From positions 1 to 64,000 of the forward strand of contig JAHJNL010000042.1 of assembly GCA_018820855.1 (NCBI GenBank): a stretch of 64,000 nucleotides of DNA, read 5' to 3'. The position numbers and the translations under genes are program-made. The notes beneath the pieces are model-generated. The model had not been told where the DNA came from. It did no database searches and saw nothing but the letters and a program-made list of their open reading frames with translations. Source of the stretch: Pseudomonadota bacterium. Its GTDB lineage: Bacteria > Desulfobacterota > Desulfobulbia > Desulfobulbales > Desulfocapsaceae. Shown here piece after piece: positions 24,660 to 34,119 of this stretch (positions are counted from its first letter, which is position 1; each line of letters begins with the position of its first letter).

Positions 24660-25706
24660 TTGACCAGTACACTCATCCTTTCAGTGACCTTTGCGGTGAC
24701 CCTTTCCGCCTTTTGCTCGATTCTGGAAGCCGTTCTCTATTCCATTTCAAACAGCCAGATTGAAATGCTGAAAAAAGCAGGGCATAAATCTGCCGGACGC
24801 CTGCAAACATTACGTGAAGACATTGACGAATCGATCACTGCTATTCTCACCCTGAACACCATCGCCAATACCCTTGGTGCAGCGGTGGCAGGAGCAGCTG
24901 CAGCGGTCGTTTTCGGCAAAGAGAATCTCTTTGTCTTTTCGGTGGTTTTCACCCTTATTATCCTTCTTTTTTCCGAAATTCTTCCCAAGACTCTCGGTGT
25001 GAGCTATGCCGTTTCACTGGCTCCCTATATTGCCTTTCCCCTGCACTGGATGATCATCCTTCTCAAACCCATTGTCAGGTTCTGTCAGATAATGACCAGA
25101 CTAATCCCTCAACCCAAAAACGCGGATAGTATTTCCGCAGAAGAACTGCAGACTATTGCTGCCCTCTCCAGACAATCGGGCCACATCGAAGCAGAACAGG
25201 AACGGGTGATCAGTAACATTCTGGTACTTGGCACCAGAAGCGTTCGTGATGTCATGACTCCGAGGACCGTCACAGTCTCACTCAATGAAGAAATGACCGT
25301 AGAAGAAGCCATGGGAAATGAGGCCCGCCTCTCCAGTCACAGTCGAGTACCGGTTTACAAAAACGAACCCGACAACGTCACAGGCATCATCCTGCGTAAG
25401 GATGTGCTGTTAGCAGCAGCCGAACAAAAAAATGCCATGCCCTTGTCTGAGCTCATGTTACCCGTGCACTTCGTGGCTGAAACCTCTCCCCTCAATCGTG
25501 TCCTCATAGAATTCTTCGACCTCCACCAACACCTCTTTGTCGTAGTTGATGAATATGGTGCGGTAACAGGAGTAATCTCCATGGAAGATATTCTCGAAGA
25601 AATCGTAGGCAGGGAAATTATGGATGAATCTGACAGGACAACAAATATGAGAGAACTTGCCAGAAAGATGAATCGAGAGATACTGAGTAAAGCCAAAAGA
25701 AAGTAA
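24660..25706 (+). CDS. CNNM/CBS-domain transporter (CorC/HlyC family)
   Basis: 348 residues. The N-terminal CNNM membrane domain (DUF21-type, about 1-170) has three to four hydrophobic segments and the marks FCSILEAVLYSISNSQIEML and FSEILPKTLG. Paired CBS domains follow (about 190-330: VRDVMTPRTVTVSL, SHSRVPVYKNEPDNVTGIILRKDVL, HLFVVVDEYGAVTGVISMEDILEEIVG). Members are linked to Mg or other divalent-cation export. The terminal CorC transporter-associated domain of longer family members is absent. A TTG start at 24660 is supported by AAGGAG at normal spacing. Confidence 0.9.
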   Translation: MTSTLILSVTFAVTLSAFCSILEAVLYSISNSQIEMLKKAGHKSAGRLQTLREDIDESITAILTLNTIANTLGAAVAGAAAAVVFGKENLFVFSVVFTLIILLFSEILPKTLGVSYAVSLAPYIAFPLHWMIILLKPIVRFCQIMTRLIPQPKNADSISAEELQTIAALSRQSGHIEAEQERVISNILVLGTRSVRDVMTPRTVTVSLNEEMTVEEAMGNEARLSSHSRVPVYKNEPDNVTGIILRKDVLLAAAEQKNAMPLSELMLPVHFVAETSPLNRVLIEFFDLHQHLFVVVDEYGAVTGVISMEDILEEIVGREIMDESDRTTNMRELARKMNREILSKAKRK

Positions 25707-25725
25707 AGCCCTGTGTGGCGTTGTA

Positions 25726-26838
25726 TCAGTTATTGAGGGCAGTCAGACGAACGGGAACATCCATGCTCGTTCCGTCTCTGACAATGGTAAGGGAGACCTC
25801 ATCTCCCACCTTGAAACGCTCGAGTTCTGTACGGACATCGTCATATGAACGAACATCGTTACCGTCTATCCTGGTAATAATATCGCCGAATATGACCTCG
25901 CTGCCAAACTGCTGGGTAGGTCTCAACCCTGCCTTGTGAGCCGGTCCTCCTGGTTCCACCCCCAGAATCAGTACACCTTCCACCCCTAACTGTTTGACCA
26001 TTCGTGCATCAGCTAAGGTGGCGGCAATGCCCGGTTTAACAAGCTTCCCGTCACGAATAAGCTGGGGGATGACTTCGTTGATCTCCCGCACCGGTACGGC
26101 AAAGCCAATCCCGGCATAGGCCCCGGAGGGGCTGAAAATGGCAGTATTCACTCCGATCAATCTTCCGGCACTATCCAGGAGCGGCCCTCCGGAATTCCCG
26201 GGATTGATTGCCGCATCAGTCTGGATCATATTACGAATCATTCGTCCGGTGATGGATTTAATCTCCCGGCCAAGTGCTGAAATGATCCCTGAAGTTATGG
26301 TTTGATCAAGACCAAAAGGATTGCCGATGGCAAATACCTTCTGTCCCACCAGCAGTTCGTTTGACTCTCCAACAGGAATAGGCCGCAGCAGTCTGGTCGG
26401 CGCATCGATCTGCAACACAGCCAGGTCCTTATCAGGAGCTGCGCCTATCAAAACAGCTTTCCACCTGCTATGGTCAGCCAAGGCCACCTCAATCCTGCCT
26501 GCATCGCTTATCACATGATAATTAGTAACGATACGCCCCTTGCTGTCCCAAACAAAACCTGATCCGGTACCCTGAGGAATTTCTACGGCATTGAGGGAAA
26601 AGAGATCCCTGCGCAGTGCAATAGTGGTGATATAGACCACTGAGGGGGAAACACTTTTAAAGAGTTCAATAGTGTTTTGCTCATCTGCGGCCAGATCACC
26701 TCTGGCAGTAACGGCCCTGGGTTCTGCTGTAGGATCAAGGCCTCTGTGTTCCAGCGGCCTGAAGAGCAGCCAGAAAGCAAGAAAAAGCAGAACAAGGATG
26801 GCAACTGGGGAATTTTTTTTGAAGGACGAACGTGCCAT
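25726..26838 (-). CDS. DegS/DegQ-like periplasmic serine protease with one PDZ domain
   Basis: 370 residues: N-terminal signal anchor (about 10-25, SPVAILVLLFLAFWLLF), trypsin-like domain with the triad His in TNYHVISD (about 110), Asp in DKDLAVLQ (about 140) and Ser in NPGNSGGPL (about 215), and one C-terminal PDZ domain (about 265-365) containing GVEPGGPAHKAGL. One PDZ plus an uncleaved anchor resembles DegS, which senses misfolded outer-membrane proteins. A RseA/RseP partner is not in the window. It follows mgtE by 17 bases and may share its transcript. Confidence 0.9.
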   Translation of the reverse strand: MARSSFKKNSPVAILVLLFLAFWLLFRPLEHRGLDPTAEPRAVTARGDLAADEQNTIELFKSVSPSVVYITTIALRRDLFSLNAVEIPQGTGSGFVWDSKGRIVTNYHVISDAGRIEVALADHSRWKAVLIGAAPDKDLAVLQIDAPTRLLRPIPVGESNELLVGQKVFAIGNPFGLDQTITSGIISALGREIKSITGRMIRNMIQTDAAINPGNSGGPLLDSAGRLIGVNTAIFSPSGAYAGIGFAVPVREINEVIPQLIRDGKLVKPGIAATLADARMVKQLGVEGVLILGVEPGGPAHKAGLRPTQQFGSEVIFGDIITRIDGNDVRSYDDVRTELERFKVGDEVSLTIVRDGTSMDVPVRLTALNN

Positions 26839-26855
26839 AACAAGAAAAAAACGAT

Positions 26856-28238
26856 TCAGAGGTTGAGAAAAAACTTGGCTATCATAAAATAGGCCAAGAC
26901 CCCGAGGATATCGATGGAAGTGGTGACAAAAGGTCCTGTGGCTATTGCCGCATCGATATCAAAACGTTTCAGGACCAGAGGAATCATGGTGCCGACTGTG
27001 GCAGCCATGACCATGGAAAAAAAGATGGAAAGGCCCACAACAACACCGAGAAGCCTGGGTTCGGCATAACCGAAATAGGCCAGAACACCCAGGAATCCAC
27101 CATACAATATGCCAAGAATCACTCCCACCCGCATCTCTTTAAAGACTAGTTTGAAGAAATCGTCCATATTGATGCGACCGGTGGCTATCCCCCGGACAAC
27201 AATGGTAGAAGACTGAGTGGCAATATTACCACCCATGCCCATTACTATAGGAATAAACGCGGCAAGAGCAAGGACTTTGCTCAGTTCCTCTTCAAAAGAA
27301 CCGATGATCAGCAGCGCCATGACACCACCAAGCCATGAGGCAAAAAGCCAGGGGGCGCGGAGCATGGCATTTTCCGTAGTGGACTTCAACAAAATCTCTC
27401 TGTCTTTACCGGCACCGGCCATTTGCAGGAAATCCTCAGTGGCCTCCTCCCGTATAACGTCAATGATATCGTCTACAGTTACGATTCCTATGAGATTATA
27501 GCTGGAATCAACAACAGGTACGGCCAGTATGTTATACTGAGAAATAACATGGGCGACCTCTTCCTGATCCATATCGGTTGTTACTGCAATCACATTGGTC
27601 CGCATGATGTTTTTCAACTGCCTGTGCGGTGGATTGGTCAGCAGTTCACGCAAAGAGACAACTCCTGCCAGTTTGCCATCTCCAAAAGTAATATAGAGAT
27701 AAAACACCATCTTCTTTTCTTCACTGCGTTTCTGCACCTTGGCGATGGCTTCACCAACACTTAACTCTTCGTTAAGGTACATAAAATCAGGAGACATGAT
27801 ACCACCAGCTGTTTCCGGGTGATACTGAAGAAGTTCGTCGACCTCTTCCCGGTCAGCCTTTTCCATGTGCTTACGGATTTCTGCAGCAAATTCAACAGGA
27901 AGGGCCTCTATGAGATCAACGGCATTATTCGAGGCCATCTTACTCAAGACATCAGCCATGAACTTGGCCGTGAGAGTCTCTACCAGAGCCACCATAATGG
28001 ACTCGTCGAGTTCACTGAGGAATTCACCTACCTGATCAGTCTGAGCCAGGATATTAAAAACCTCGAGACGTTCGGGCTCGGAAAGGTGCCTGAAGACCCA
28101 GGCCATGTCAGCCGGATGGGTTTTGACTATCAACTTAAGGATATTATCGGTGGCCTTACGACGATTTAATCTCCGGATCATATCGAGGAGAACCATTCCC
28201 TCGTTACCTATAAGTTCTTTTTTTTCAATATGTCCCAT
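26856..28238 (-). CDS. mgtE: Magnesium transporter MgtE
   Basis: 460 residues in the standard order: N-terminal superhelical domain (about 15-125), two CBS domains (MSPDFMYLNEELSVGEAI; MRTNVIAVTTDMDQEEVAHVISQYNILAVPVVDSSYNLIGIVTVDDIIDVI) and five C-terminal transmembrane helices with the pore signature FIPIVMGMGGNIATQSSTIVVRGIATG. It is a homodimeric Mg channel gated by cytosolic Mg. The ATG at 28238 is chosen because AGGGTGG lies just upstream; an in-frame TTG seven codons earlier has nothing comparable. No M-box-like leader was recognised upstream. Confidence 0.94.
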   Translation of the reverse strand: MGHIEKKELIGNEGMVLLDMIRRLNRRKATDNILKLIVKTHPADMAWVFRHLSEPERLEVFNILAQTDQVGEFLSELDESIMVALVETLTAKFMADVLSKMASNNAVDLIEALPVEFAAEIRKHMEKADREEVDELLQYHPETAGGIMSPDFMYLNEELSVGEAIAKVQKRSEEKKMVFYLYITFGDGKLAGVVSLRELLTNPPHRQLKNIMRTNVIAVTTDMDQEEVAHVISQYNILAVPVVDSSYNLIGIVTVDDIIDVIREEATEDFLQMAGAGKDREILLKSTTENAMLRAPWLFASWLGGVMALLIIGSFEEELSKVLALAAFIPIVMGMGGNIATQSSTIVVRGIATGRINMDDFFKLVFKEMRVGVILGILYGGFLGVLAYFGYAEPRLLGVVVGLSIFFSMVMAATVGTMIPLVLKRFDIDAAIATGPFVTTSIDILGVLAYFMIAKFFLNL

Positions 28239-28395
28239 AGCCGACCACCCTGTTAACAAATGCGATTCAGAAGCCCATGTGCAATGTGCATGACCTTGAC
28301 TTACTTAACGATAAACAGTACATGATACAACCTGTATGTCAATTTCGTCAATTTGTATTAACCCTTTTCCTGCTTTTCCCTGATTTTCAATTTCC

Positions 28396-29598
28396 ATGAG
28401 TAAACAAGCCCTTTCTGCCAAAGACATTGAGAAACACTTCAACCACGCCTGCCTTCTCCATGAACACGGTGATCTGCAGGAGGCGGTTAAGGAATACAAA
28501 AGTCTGCTCTCTATCCTACCCGATTTGCCCCAGCTCCATTTTAACTGTGGGCTTGCTCTCTATGAACTGGAACATTACCAGGAAGCGGAAGAACACTATC
28601 TCAGCGCCTGTACCCTTTGCCCTGAAGATCCGGACATCCATTACAATCGCGGACTCAACTTTCGACGTCTTGATCAAATCAAGGACGCTGCCGACTCTTT
28701 TGAACGTGCTTTTCAGTTAGGCGACCATGATCTCGAGACCTATTATAACTTAGGGCTCTGTTATCAGGATCTTGGCGAATTTTCTCAGGCCGCTCTTCTC
28801 TATGATTCCATCCTGAGCACAAATCCGAAACACTCCTCCACTCTCAACAATTACGCCTATCTCTGTCACAAAACAGGAGATACCCAAAAGGCCGAAGTGC
28901 TCTATCGAAGGCTCCTTGAGCTGCGCCCCGAACACCAGGCAGCCAGACATATGCTGAACTCCCTTTCCGGAGTAACTCCTGACACGGCCCCATTGGAATA
29001 TGTTGAAGCTGTTTTTGATAACTATGCACAGGACTTTGAGCACAGTTTGGTTGAACAGCTTTCTTACAAAACACCCTTAACTCTTTGGGAAAGGTACTGT
29101 GTTCTGTTTCCTCAAGATCAAAGAAAGCTATGTCTCGACCTTGGTTGCGGCACAGGGTTAGCCGGTGAACAATTCTCACCATACTGCAGGCGTATTATTG
29201 GTGTAGACATCTCCAAGGAGATGCTCACAGTTGCAGAAGAAAAAAATCTATACGACGATCTCATAAAGAGCGACATCACCAAGTACCTCAGCGAGACCAG
29301 GCACTCTCCGGATATGATAGTTGCTGCCGATGTTTTCACCTATCTGGGCAATCTTGAGACTGTGTTTCAAAAATGCTTCCTTGTCGCAGAACAGGGGGGC
29401 CTGTTTTTGTTTTCCGTGGAAGATTCCGACAACAACAAATTTGAAATCAAAGAGACTGGCCGTTTTGGTCATTCACCCGATTATATTCGGGACCTAAGTC
29501 AAAAAACAGGATGGACTCTTCGCGACCAACATCATTCCAACCTGCGCCAAGAAAAAGGAAAATGGATTTCAGGATACCTCTTTATCTTGGAAAAGTAA
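28396..29598 (+). CDS. TPR-repeat protein fused to a SAM-dependent methyltransferase
   Basis: 400 residues. Residues about 10-190 are five TPR units (LHFNCGLALYELEHYQEAEEHYLSA; DIHYNRGLNFRRLDQIKDAADSFERAF; TYYNLGLCYQDLGEFSQAALLYDSIL). Residues about 200-400 are a class I methyltransferase with the YVEAVFDNYAQDFE entry and the SAM motif CLDLGCGTGLAGEQF (about 245). This arrangement is common for proteins that methylate a partner bound by the TPR part; the substrate is unknown. The gene is monocistronic and divergent from mgtE. Confidence 0.85.
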   Translation: MSKQALSAKDIEKHFNHACLLHEHGDLQEAVKEYKSLLSILPDLPQLHFNCGLALYELEHYQEAEEHYLSACTLCPEDPDIHYNRGLNFRRLDQIKDAADSFERAFQLGDHDLETYYNLGLCYQDLGEFSQAALLYDSILSTNPKHSSTLNNYAYLCHKTGDTQKAEVLYRRLLELRPEHQAARHMLNSLSGVTPDTAPLEYVEAVFDNYAQDFEHSLVEQLSYKTPLTLWERYCVLFPQDQRKLCLDLGCGTGLAGEQFSPYCRRIIGVDISKEMLTVAEEKNLYDDLIKSDITKYLSETRHSPDMIVAADVFTYLGNLETVFQKCFLVAEQGGLFLFSVEDSDNNKFEIKETGRFGHSPDYIRDLSQKTGWTLRDQHHSNLRQEKGKWISGYLFILEK

Positions 29599-29666
29599 AA
29601 AAGTTCCCATCCAGCATTGCAACCCTCACAAAATATAAACTGCAAAATAAATAATGCCTACTTACC

Positions 29667-29867
29667 TCACTGGAAAAATCCACTGCGCTGCACGAACCAG
29701 CAGATCATCAAGCCAGATGACATGGCAAGAAGACCGAGCATCCGTAAGTGCTCTGACTTCATTTGGCTGACCTTGTTCAGCCATTCACGCATGGATTCAG
29801 GAAATGCAACATAGGGGATGCCCTCAAGTATCAGGACCATTCCCACCAACAGAAATAATATTTTCAT
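29667..29867 (-). CDS. DUF2065 (YjeT-like) small membrane protein
   Basis: 66 residues with two hydrophobic segments: KILFLLVGMVLILEGIPYVAFPE, and after RMLGLL a second helix with ICWFVQRSGFFQ. LEGIPYVAFPE and the length match DUF2065 proteins, whose function is unknown although they are often found near hflKC or purA. It is flanked by the TPR-methyltransferase and purM. Confidence 0.78.
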   Translation of the reverse strand: MKILFLLVGMVLILEGIPYVAFPESMREWLNKVSQMKSEHLRMLGLLAMSSGLMICWFVQRSGFFQ

Positions 29868-30014
29868 AACCCTTTCCCCATCAATCTGTTATTATAAAGC
29901 AAGGAATGGCATAGTCAGGAAAACTTCTGCGCTCCCCTCTTGCAATTTTACAAGACACTTACTAAAGTACAACGAATTTTTATAAACCTCTCTCGATCAG
30001 CAGACAATAAGAAA

Positions 30015-31070
30015 ATGAGCTCAACAAAACAATCAAAATATAGTGAAGCCGGGGTCGACATCGACAAAGGCAACGCTTTCGTGCAGGGAATCAAAGAAAT
30101 CGTCAGTTCAACCCATCAGCGTGGAGTTCTGAACGACATCGGCGGCTTTTCCAGCCTTTTTGCCATAGACACCAACACCTATAAGAACCCGGTTCTGGTG
30201 ACATCCACCGACGGTGTCGGGACAAAGCTGGTCATTGCCCAACTTTGCAACAAGCATGACACCATAGGTATCGATCTGGTGGCTATGTGCGTTAATGACA
30301 TCATTGTTGGCGGAGCCAAGCCACTTTGTTTTCTTGACTATTTTTCAGTCAGCAAACTGGAACTGGATGTGGCCACAGAAGTGGTAAAAGGTATTGCCGA
30401 AGGATGCAGACAATCCAAATGTTCCTTAGTTGGTGGAGAAACTGCTGAAATGCCCGGACTTTACAAGGCCGGAGATTACGACCTCGCCGGTTTCGTGGTA
30501 GGTATTGCTGACCGCGACAAAATTATCGATGGCTCCACGATCAAGGTTGGTAATAAAATTATTGGTCTCAAGTCTTCCGGTCTTCATTCCAACGGATTCT
30601 CTTTAGTCCGTAAAATATGTTTCGAGGATCATGGGTTGACTGTTGATCAGTACATAGATGAACTTGGATGTACATTAGGCGAAGAACTAATCAAGCCAAC
30701 CAGAATCTATGTTCAGTCAGTGCTTGGCGTTCTCAAGCACTATAAACTCAACGGCATGGTTCACAACACCGGCGGAGGATTTATTGATAACATTCCCCGG
30801 ATCCTGCCCAAAGGCTGCAAGGCTGAAATCAACTGCAACCGCTGGCAACCTCTCCCCATCTTCGACTTTCTTGCTGCCAAGGGAGAAGTTCCTGTAAACG
30901 AGATGTATCGCACATTCAATATGGGAATCGGCCTCATGGTCATCGTTAATGACGATTCCGTATCAGATATTATTCACCACTTCCAGGCACTTGGGGAAGA
31001 AGCTGCAATTATTGGAGAAATCACCTCTCACCGTGAAGAAGACGGAGAACAGGTAATTTTGAATTTTTAA
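30015..31070 (+). CDS. purM: Phosphoribosylformylglycinamidine cyclo-ligase
   Basis: 351 residues; ATP-dependent ring closure of FGAM to AIR, the fifth step of purine synthesis, in the cytosol. Marks: KYSEAGVDIDKGNAFV, the GGFSSLF segment, VTSTDGVGTKLVIA (about 58), DLVAMCVNDIIVGGAKPLCFLDYF (about 87-110) and SLVGGETAEMPGLY (about 130). The ATG at 30015 gives the conserved N-terminus; a TTG at 29940 would add 25 unrelated residues. The ribosome binding site is weak (ATAAGAAA). Confidence 0.95.
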   Translation: MSSTKQSKYSEAGVDIDKGNAFVQGIKEIVSSTHQRGVLNDIGGFSSLFAIDTNTYKNPVLVTSTDGVGTKLVIAQLCNKHDTIGIDLVAMCVNDIIVGGAKPLCFLDYFSVSKLELDVATEVVKGIAEGCRQSKCSLVGGETAEMPGLYKAGDYDLAGFVVGIADRDKIIDGSTIKVGNKIIGLKSSGLHSNGFSLVRKICFEDHGLTVDQYIDELGCTLGEELIKPTRIYVQSVLGVLKHYKLNGMVHNTGGGFIDNIPRILPKGCKAEINCNRWQPLPIFDFLAAKGEVPVNEMYRTFNMGIGLMVIVNDDSVSDIIHHFQALGEEAAIIGEITSHREEDGEQVILNF

Positions 31071-31096
31071 CTCTCTGATGCTCCATCTGTCAAAAC

Positions 31097-31153
31097 GCTG
31101 CACAGCAAAAAAGGCGTATGGTCTTGGACCATACGCCTTTTTTGCTGTGCAGC
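31097..31153. terminator. Bidirectional terminator between purM and mogA
   Basis: A perfect 27-bp inverted repeat around a 3-base loop (TTG). Each arm contains a six-base A or T run, so the hairpin presents a U tract to transcripts from either side. It lies between the convergent purM and mogA genes. Confidence 0.88.
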
Positions 31154-31201
31154 GGTACTCTATAGCTTACGCTTTTCCCTTCACCTCATCATTCAACCTT
31201 C

Positions 31202-31708
31202 TCAAGACCCACAATCACTGGTCCCCCCCTGAATTTTATCCAGGGCATGGGCAAGACAAGGAAGAAGCACCTCTATATTTTCCCTGGCGGCCTTCTCACT
31301 CCCGGGAAGATTGATTATCAGACTTATACCGCGAATCCCTGCCATTCCTCTGGAGAGTACTGCATTAGGCGTCTTTTTCAGACTTGCTGCACGCATGGCC
31401 TCTCCCATACCGGGAATCTCCTTTTCAATGACTTCCCGCATGGCCTCAGGAGTAACATCAGTTGGTGCAACTCCTGTACCGCCTGTGGTGACAATAAGAT
31501 CAATCTTCTCCTCATCAATCCAGGAAATTAATTTTTCTTTTATCAGATCAACCTGATCCGGAATTATAGCATAGGCCTTTGATATATACCCCTGTTGCGT
31601 CAGGAGCTGTTGGAGAAAAGGACCACTGGTGTCTTCCCGTTCTCCGCGGGCTCCTTTATCACTCATGGTCAGCACTCCAAAACAAAAACGACTGTTATCT
31701 TTATTCAT
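31202..31708 (-). CDS. mogA: Molybdopterin adenylyltransferase (MogA/MoaB family)
   Basis: 168 residues; activates molybdopterin by adenylylation for molybdenum insertion, needed for molybdo- and tungsto-enzymes such as formate dehydrogenases. Marks: GVLTMSDKGARGEREDTSGP near the start, VTTGGTGVAPTDVTPEAM (about 73-90), and RGMAGIRGISLIINLPGSEKAARE (about 120-143). It starts 15 bases after the stop of the EF-G-like gene on the same strand, so the two are probably cotranscribed. Confidence 0.94.
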   Translation of the reverse strand: MNKDNSRFCFGVLTMSDKGARGEREDTSGPFLQQLLTQQGYISKAYAIIPDQVDLIKEKLISWIDEEKIDLIVTTGGTGVAPTDVTPEAMREVIEKEIPGMGEAMRAASLKKTPNAVLSRGMAGIRGISLIINLPGSEKAARENIEVLLPCLAHALDKIQGGTSDCGS

Positions 31709-31723
31709 GATAAGCCAGATCCC

Positions 31724-33784
31724 TTATTCACTCTGAAAAGCAGCAACTATTTTTTCGGCCACCTGGGCCGGAACCTCTTCATAGTGTGAAAAGGCGGTGG
31801 TAAATGTACCTAAGCCGCCGGTCATTGCCGTCAGATCAGTGGCGTAGCGCAGGACCTCTGCCATAGGAACCTGGGCATTGATCACCTCTCGTCCCTGATC
31901 GGCGTCCATGCCCATAACCTTGCCACGCCTGGAATTGAGATCACCCATGACATCGCCGACATGTTCCTTGCCAACCTTGATGGTCATGTTCATGTAGGGC
32001 TCCAGAAGAATGAGCCCGGCTTCCTGGCAACCTTTTTTGAAAGCGAGTGATCCGGCAATCTTGAATGCCATCTCTGATGAGTCCACAGTGTGATAGGAAC
32101 CGTCAACCAGGGCAACTCTGATATCTACCATCGGATAACCGGCCAGAACACCTTTTTCCATGGCCTCAACAATACCTTTTTCTACGGCAGGACGATACTG
32201 CTGGGGAATAACTCCACCGATAATCTTGTCCTCAAACTCAAATCCATCACCATGGGGAAGCGGACTTATTTCAATAGTACAATCACCAAACTGTCCGCGA
32301 CCGCCACTCTGTTTTTTGTGTTTGCCCTGTACCCGGGCACTGCCCTTGATGGTTTCTTTGTAAGGGACTTTTGGCAGAGAAAGGTTCATTTCAACACCAA
32401 ACTTCCTCTTAATTCTGGAACCGACAACCTCAAGATGTACCTGACCAACTCCGGAAAGAAGAATCTCCCCGGTCTGCTGCTCTCTGGTAAGTCGCAAGGT
32501 AAGGTCCTCATCCAGCATTCTGGTAATTGAAGAAAACAGTTTTTCTTCCTCACCCTTAGTGCCGGTCACCGCATAGGAAATAACCGGTTCCATCAGCTTG
32601 AGATCATCATAGATAATAGGTGCAGAGGCATCACAAAGGGTATCCCCGGTGGTGGTTTCTTTGAGTTTGGCAACAGCGACAATCATCCCGGGCCCGGCAC
32701 TGTCTACAGGCCGATGCTCCTTCCCCTCCTGGATGAAAAGCTGTCCAAAACGTTCATCCGTTTCTTTGCTTGAATTATAAAAGGAATCACCGGAAAGCGT
32801 TCCTGAATAAACACGAAAAATAGTCAGTCGACCGGCATAGGGATCAGCCATGGTCTTAAATACCCGTGCTGAGAATTTTTCATCAGCTAAGGGCTTTCGT
32901 TCTATGAGTTCCCCTTTTGGATCCACTCCTATCATAGCCGGTCTGTTTTCAGGAGAAGGAAGGAAATCGTTAATGGCATCAAGGAGTGCGGTGGTTCCGA
33001 AATTTTTGGTGGCTGCGCCAATACAGATTGGAACAATTTTTCCATTGCTGATCCCGTTTTTCAGACCAATTTTCAGATCTTCAATGGAAAGTTCACCGTC
33101 TTCCAGAAATTTTTCTATCAAATCGTCATCGGTTTCAGCCACATTTTCCATCAGGCTTTCCCGGTATGTAACAGCGCTCTTGGCGAGTTCTTCCGGAACA
33201 TCGGTTTCGATAAGTGTTCCACTTCCCTTTTTATCAAAGAGATAGGCCTTTCCGCTCATAACATCCACCAAGCCACGGAAATTTTCTTCTTCTCCAATGG
33301 GAATATGCAAGACAACAGGAGTAACGGGAAGGGATTCGGCTATCTGGCCAATGGTCCGTTCAAAATCGGCTCGTTCACGGTCCAGCTTGTTGATCATGAT
33401 GAGAGCAGGAAGAGATCTTTCAGCGATAAAATCAGCAAATTTGATTGTCTGGCCCTTTACTCCAAGAACGGCACCAACGATAAAAACAGCCCCATCAACC
33501 ACCTGGGTGGCGATAAAAGTTTCGTTGATAAAATTGTCGTCACCCGGGGTGTCCATGAGAAAAACATCATGCTTTTTCCAGGTGTAATTATGAAAAGAAG
33601 TATTTATGGAAACATTACGCTGTATCTCTTCTTCTTCAAAATCGAGCACCGAACTTCCATCATCTACCTTACCTAAGCGCTTGATCTTTCCGGCTGTATA
33701 CAGCATGGCTTCTGCCAAAGAGGTTTTCCCACAACTTCCGTGTCCAATGATCGCTATGTTTCTCAGCTTACTGAAATCCTGCAT
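31724..33784 (-). CDS. EF-G-like translational GTPase (EF-G2 type)
   Basis: 686 residues with complete EF-G architecture: G domain with P-loop GHGSCGKTSL (about 14-23), DTPGDDNF switch II (about 77) and NKLDRERADF; domain II; and domains III-V ending in the LNSRRGKVMGM motif near residue 625. The P-loop serine-cysteine, the D-D-N-F switch II in place of D-H-V-D-F, and the short spacing mark the EF-G-2 paralogue group rather than the main translocase. The role is poorly defined: ribosome-dependent GTPase, possibly in recycling or stress. Operon with mogA downstream. Confidence 0.87.
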   Translation of the reverse strand: MQDFSKLRNIAIIGHGSCGKTSLAEAMLYTAGKIKRLGKVDDGSSVLDFEEEEIQRNVSINTSFHNYTWKKHDVFLMDTPGDDNFINETFIATQVVDGAVFIVGAVLGVKGQTIKFADFIAERSLPALIMINKLDRERADFERTIGQIAESLPVTPVVLHIPIGEEENFRGLVDVMSGKAYLFDKKGSGTLIETDVPEELAKSAVTYRESLMENVAETDDDLIEKFLEDGELSIEDLKIGLKNGISNGKIVPICIGAATKNFGTTALLDAINDFLPSPENRPAMIGVDPKGELIERKPLADEKFSARVFKTMADPYAGRLTIFRVYSGTLSGDSFYNSSKETDERFGQLFIQEGKEHRPVDSAGPGMIVAVAKLKETTTGDTLCDASAPIIYDDLKLMEPVISYAVTGTKGEEEKLFSSITRMLDEDLTLRLTREQQTGEILLSGVGQVHLEVVGSRIKRKFGVEMNLSLPKVPYKETIKGSARVQGKHKKQSGGRGQFGDCTIEISPLPHGDGFEFEDKIIGGVIPQQYRPAVEKGIVEAMEKGVLAGYPMVDIRVALVDGSYHTVDSSEMAFKIAGSLAFKKGCQEAGLILLEPYMNMTIKVGKEHVGDVMGDLNSRRGKVMGMDADQGREVINAQVPMAEVLRYATDLTAMTGGLGTFTTAFSHYEEVPAQVAEKIVAAFQSE

Positions 33785-34119
33785 GCATACCTCCTTGAAG
33801 AAAACGGTTGTGCCAGACTTTCACCGATACAAAATACATATATATTTTCAACAGAGGGACAATTCTCCTAACCCTCTTTTCTCATCAAGAAATGAACCAT
33901 TACTCATATATTCAATATTTCCCCTGAAAGTCAAGCGTGTTCGCTAATGTAGAGAACATTCCCGACAATCCATCCGGAAAGAACAGGATATAAAGAAAGG
34001 ACAGGGGTTTCAGTGGTAAATACCCACCATAACCTGTATACTCGACCGGTTATCCTCTTGTTTCAGGAATATGACCTAACAGGGAATTTCTTTTTTTTGG
34101 TAATTCTATCGGATCAGCA
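33785..34119. other. Divergent promoter region of EF-G2 and murJ
   Basis: 335 bases without a gene. Carries the two outward promoters; nothing else recognised. Confidence 0.35.

Noticed and set aside
32090-33676. Several plus-strand open frames of 90-146 codons opposite the EF-G2 gene
   Set aside because: They are antisense shadows of a fully conserved coding sequence with no independent features.
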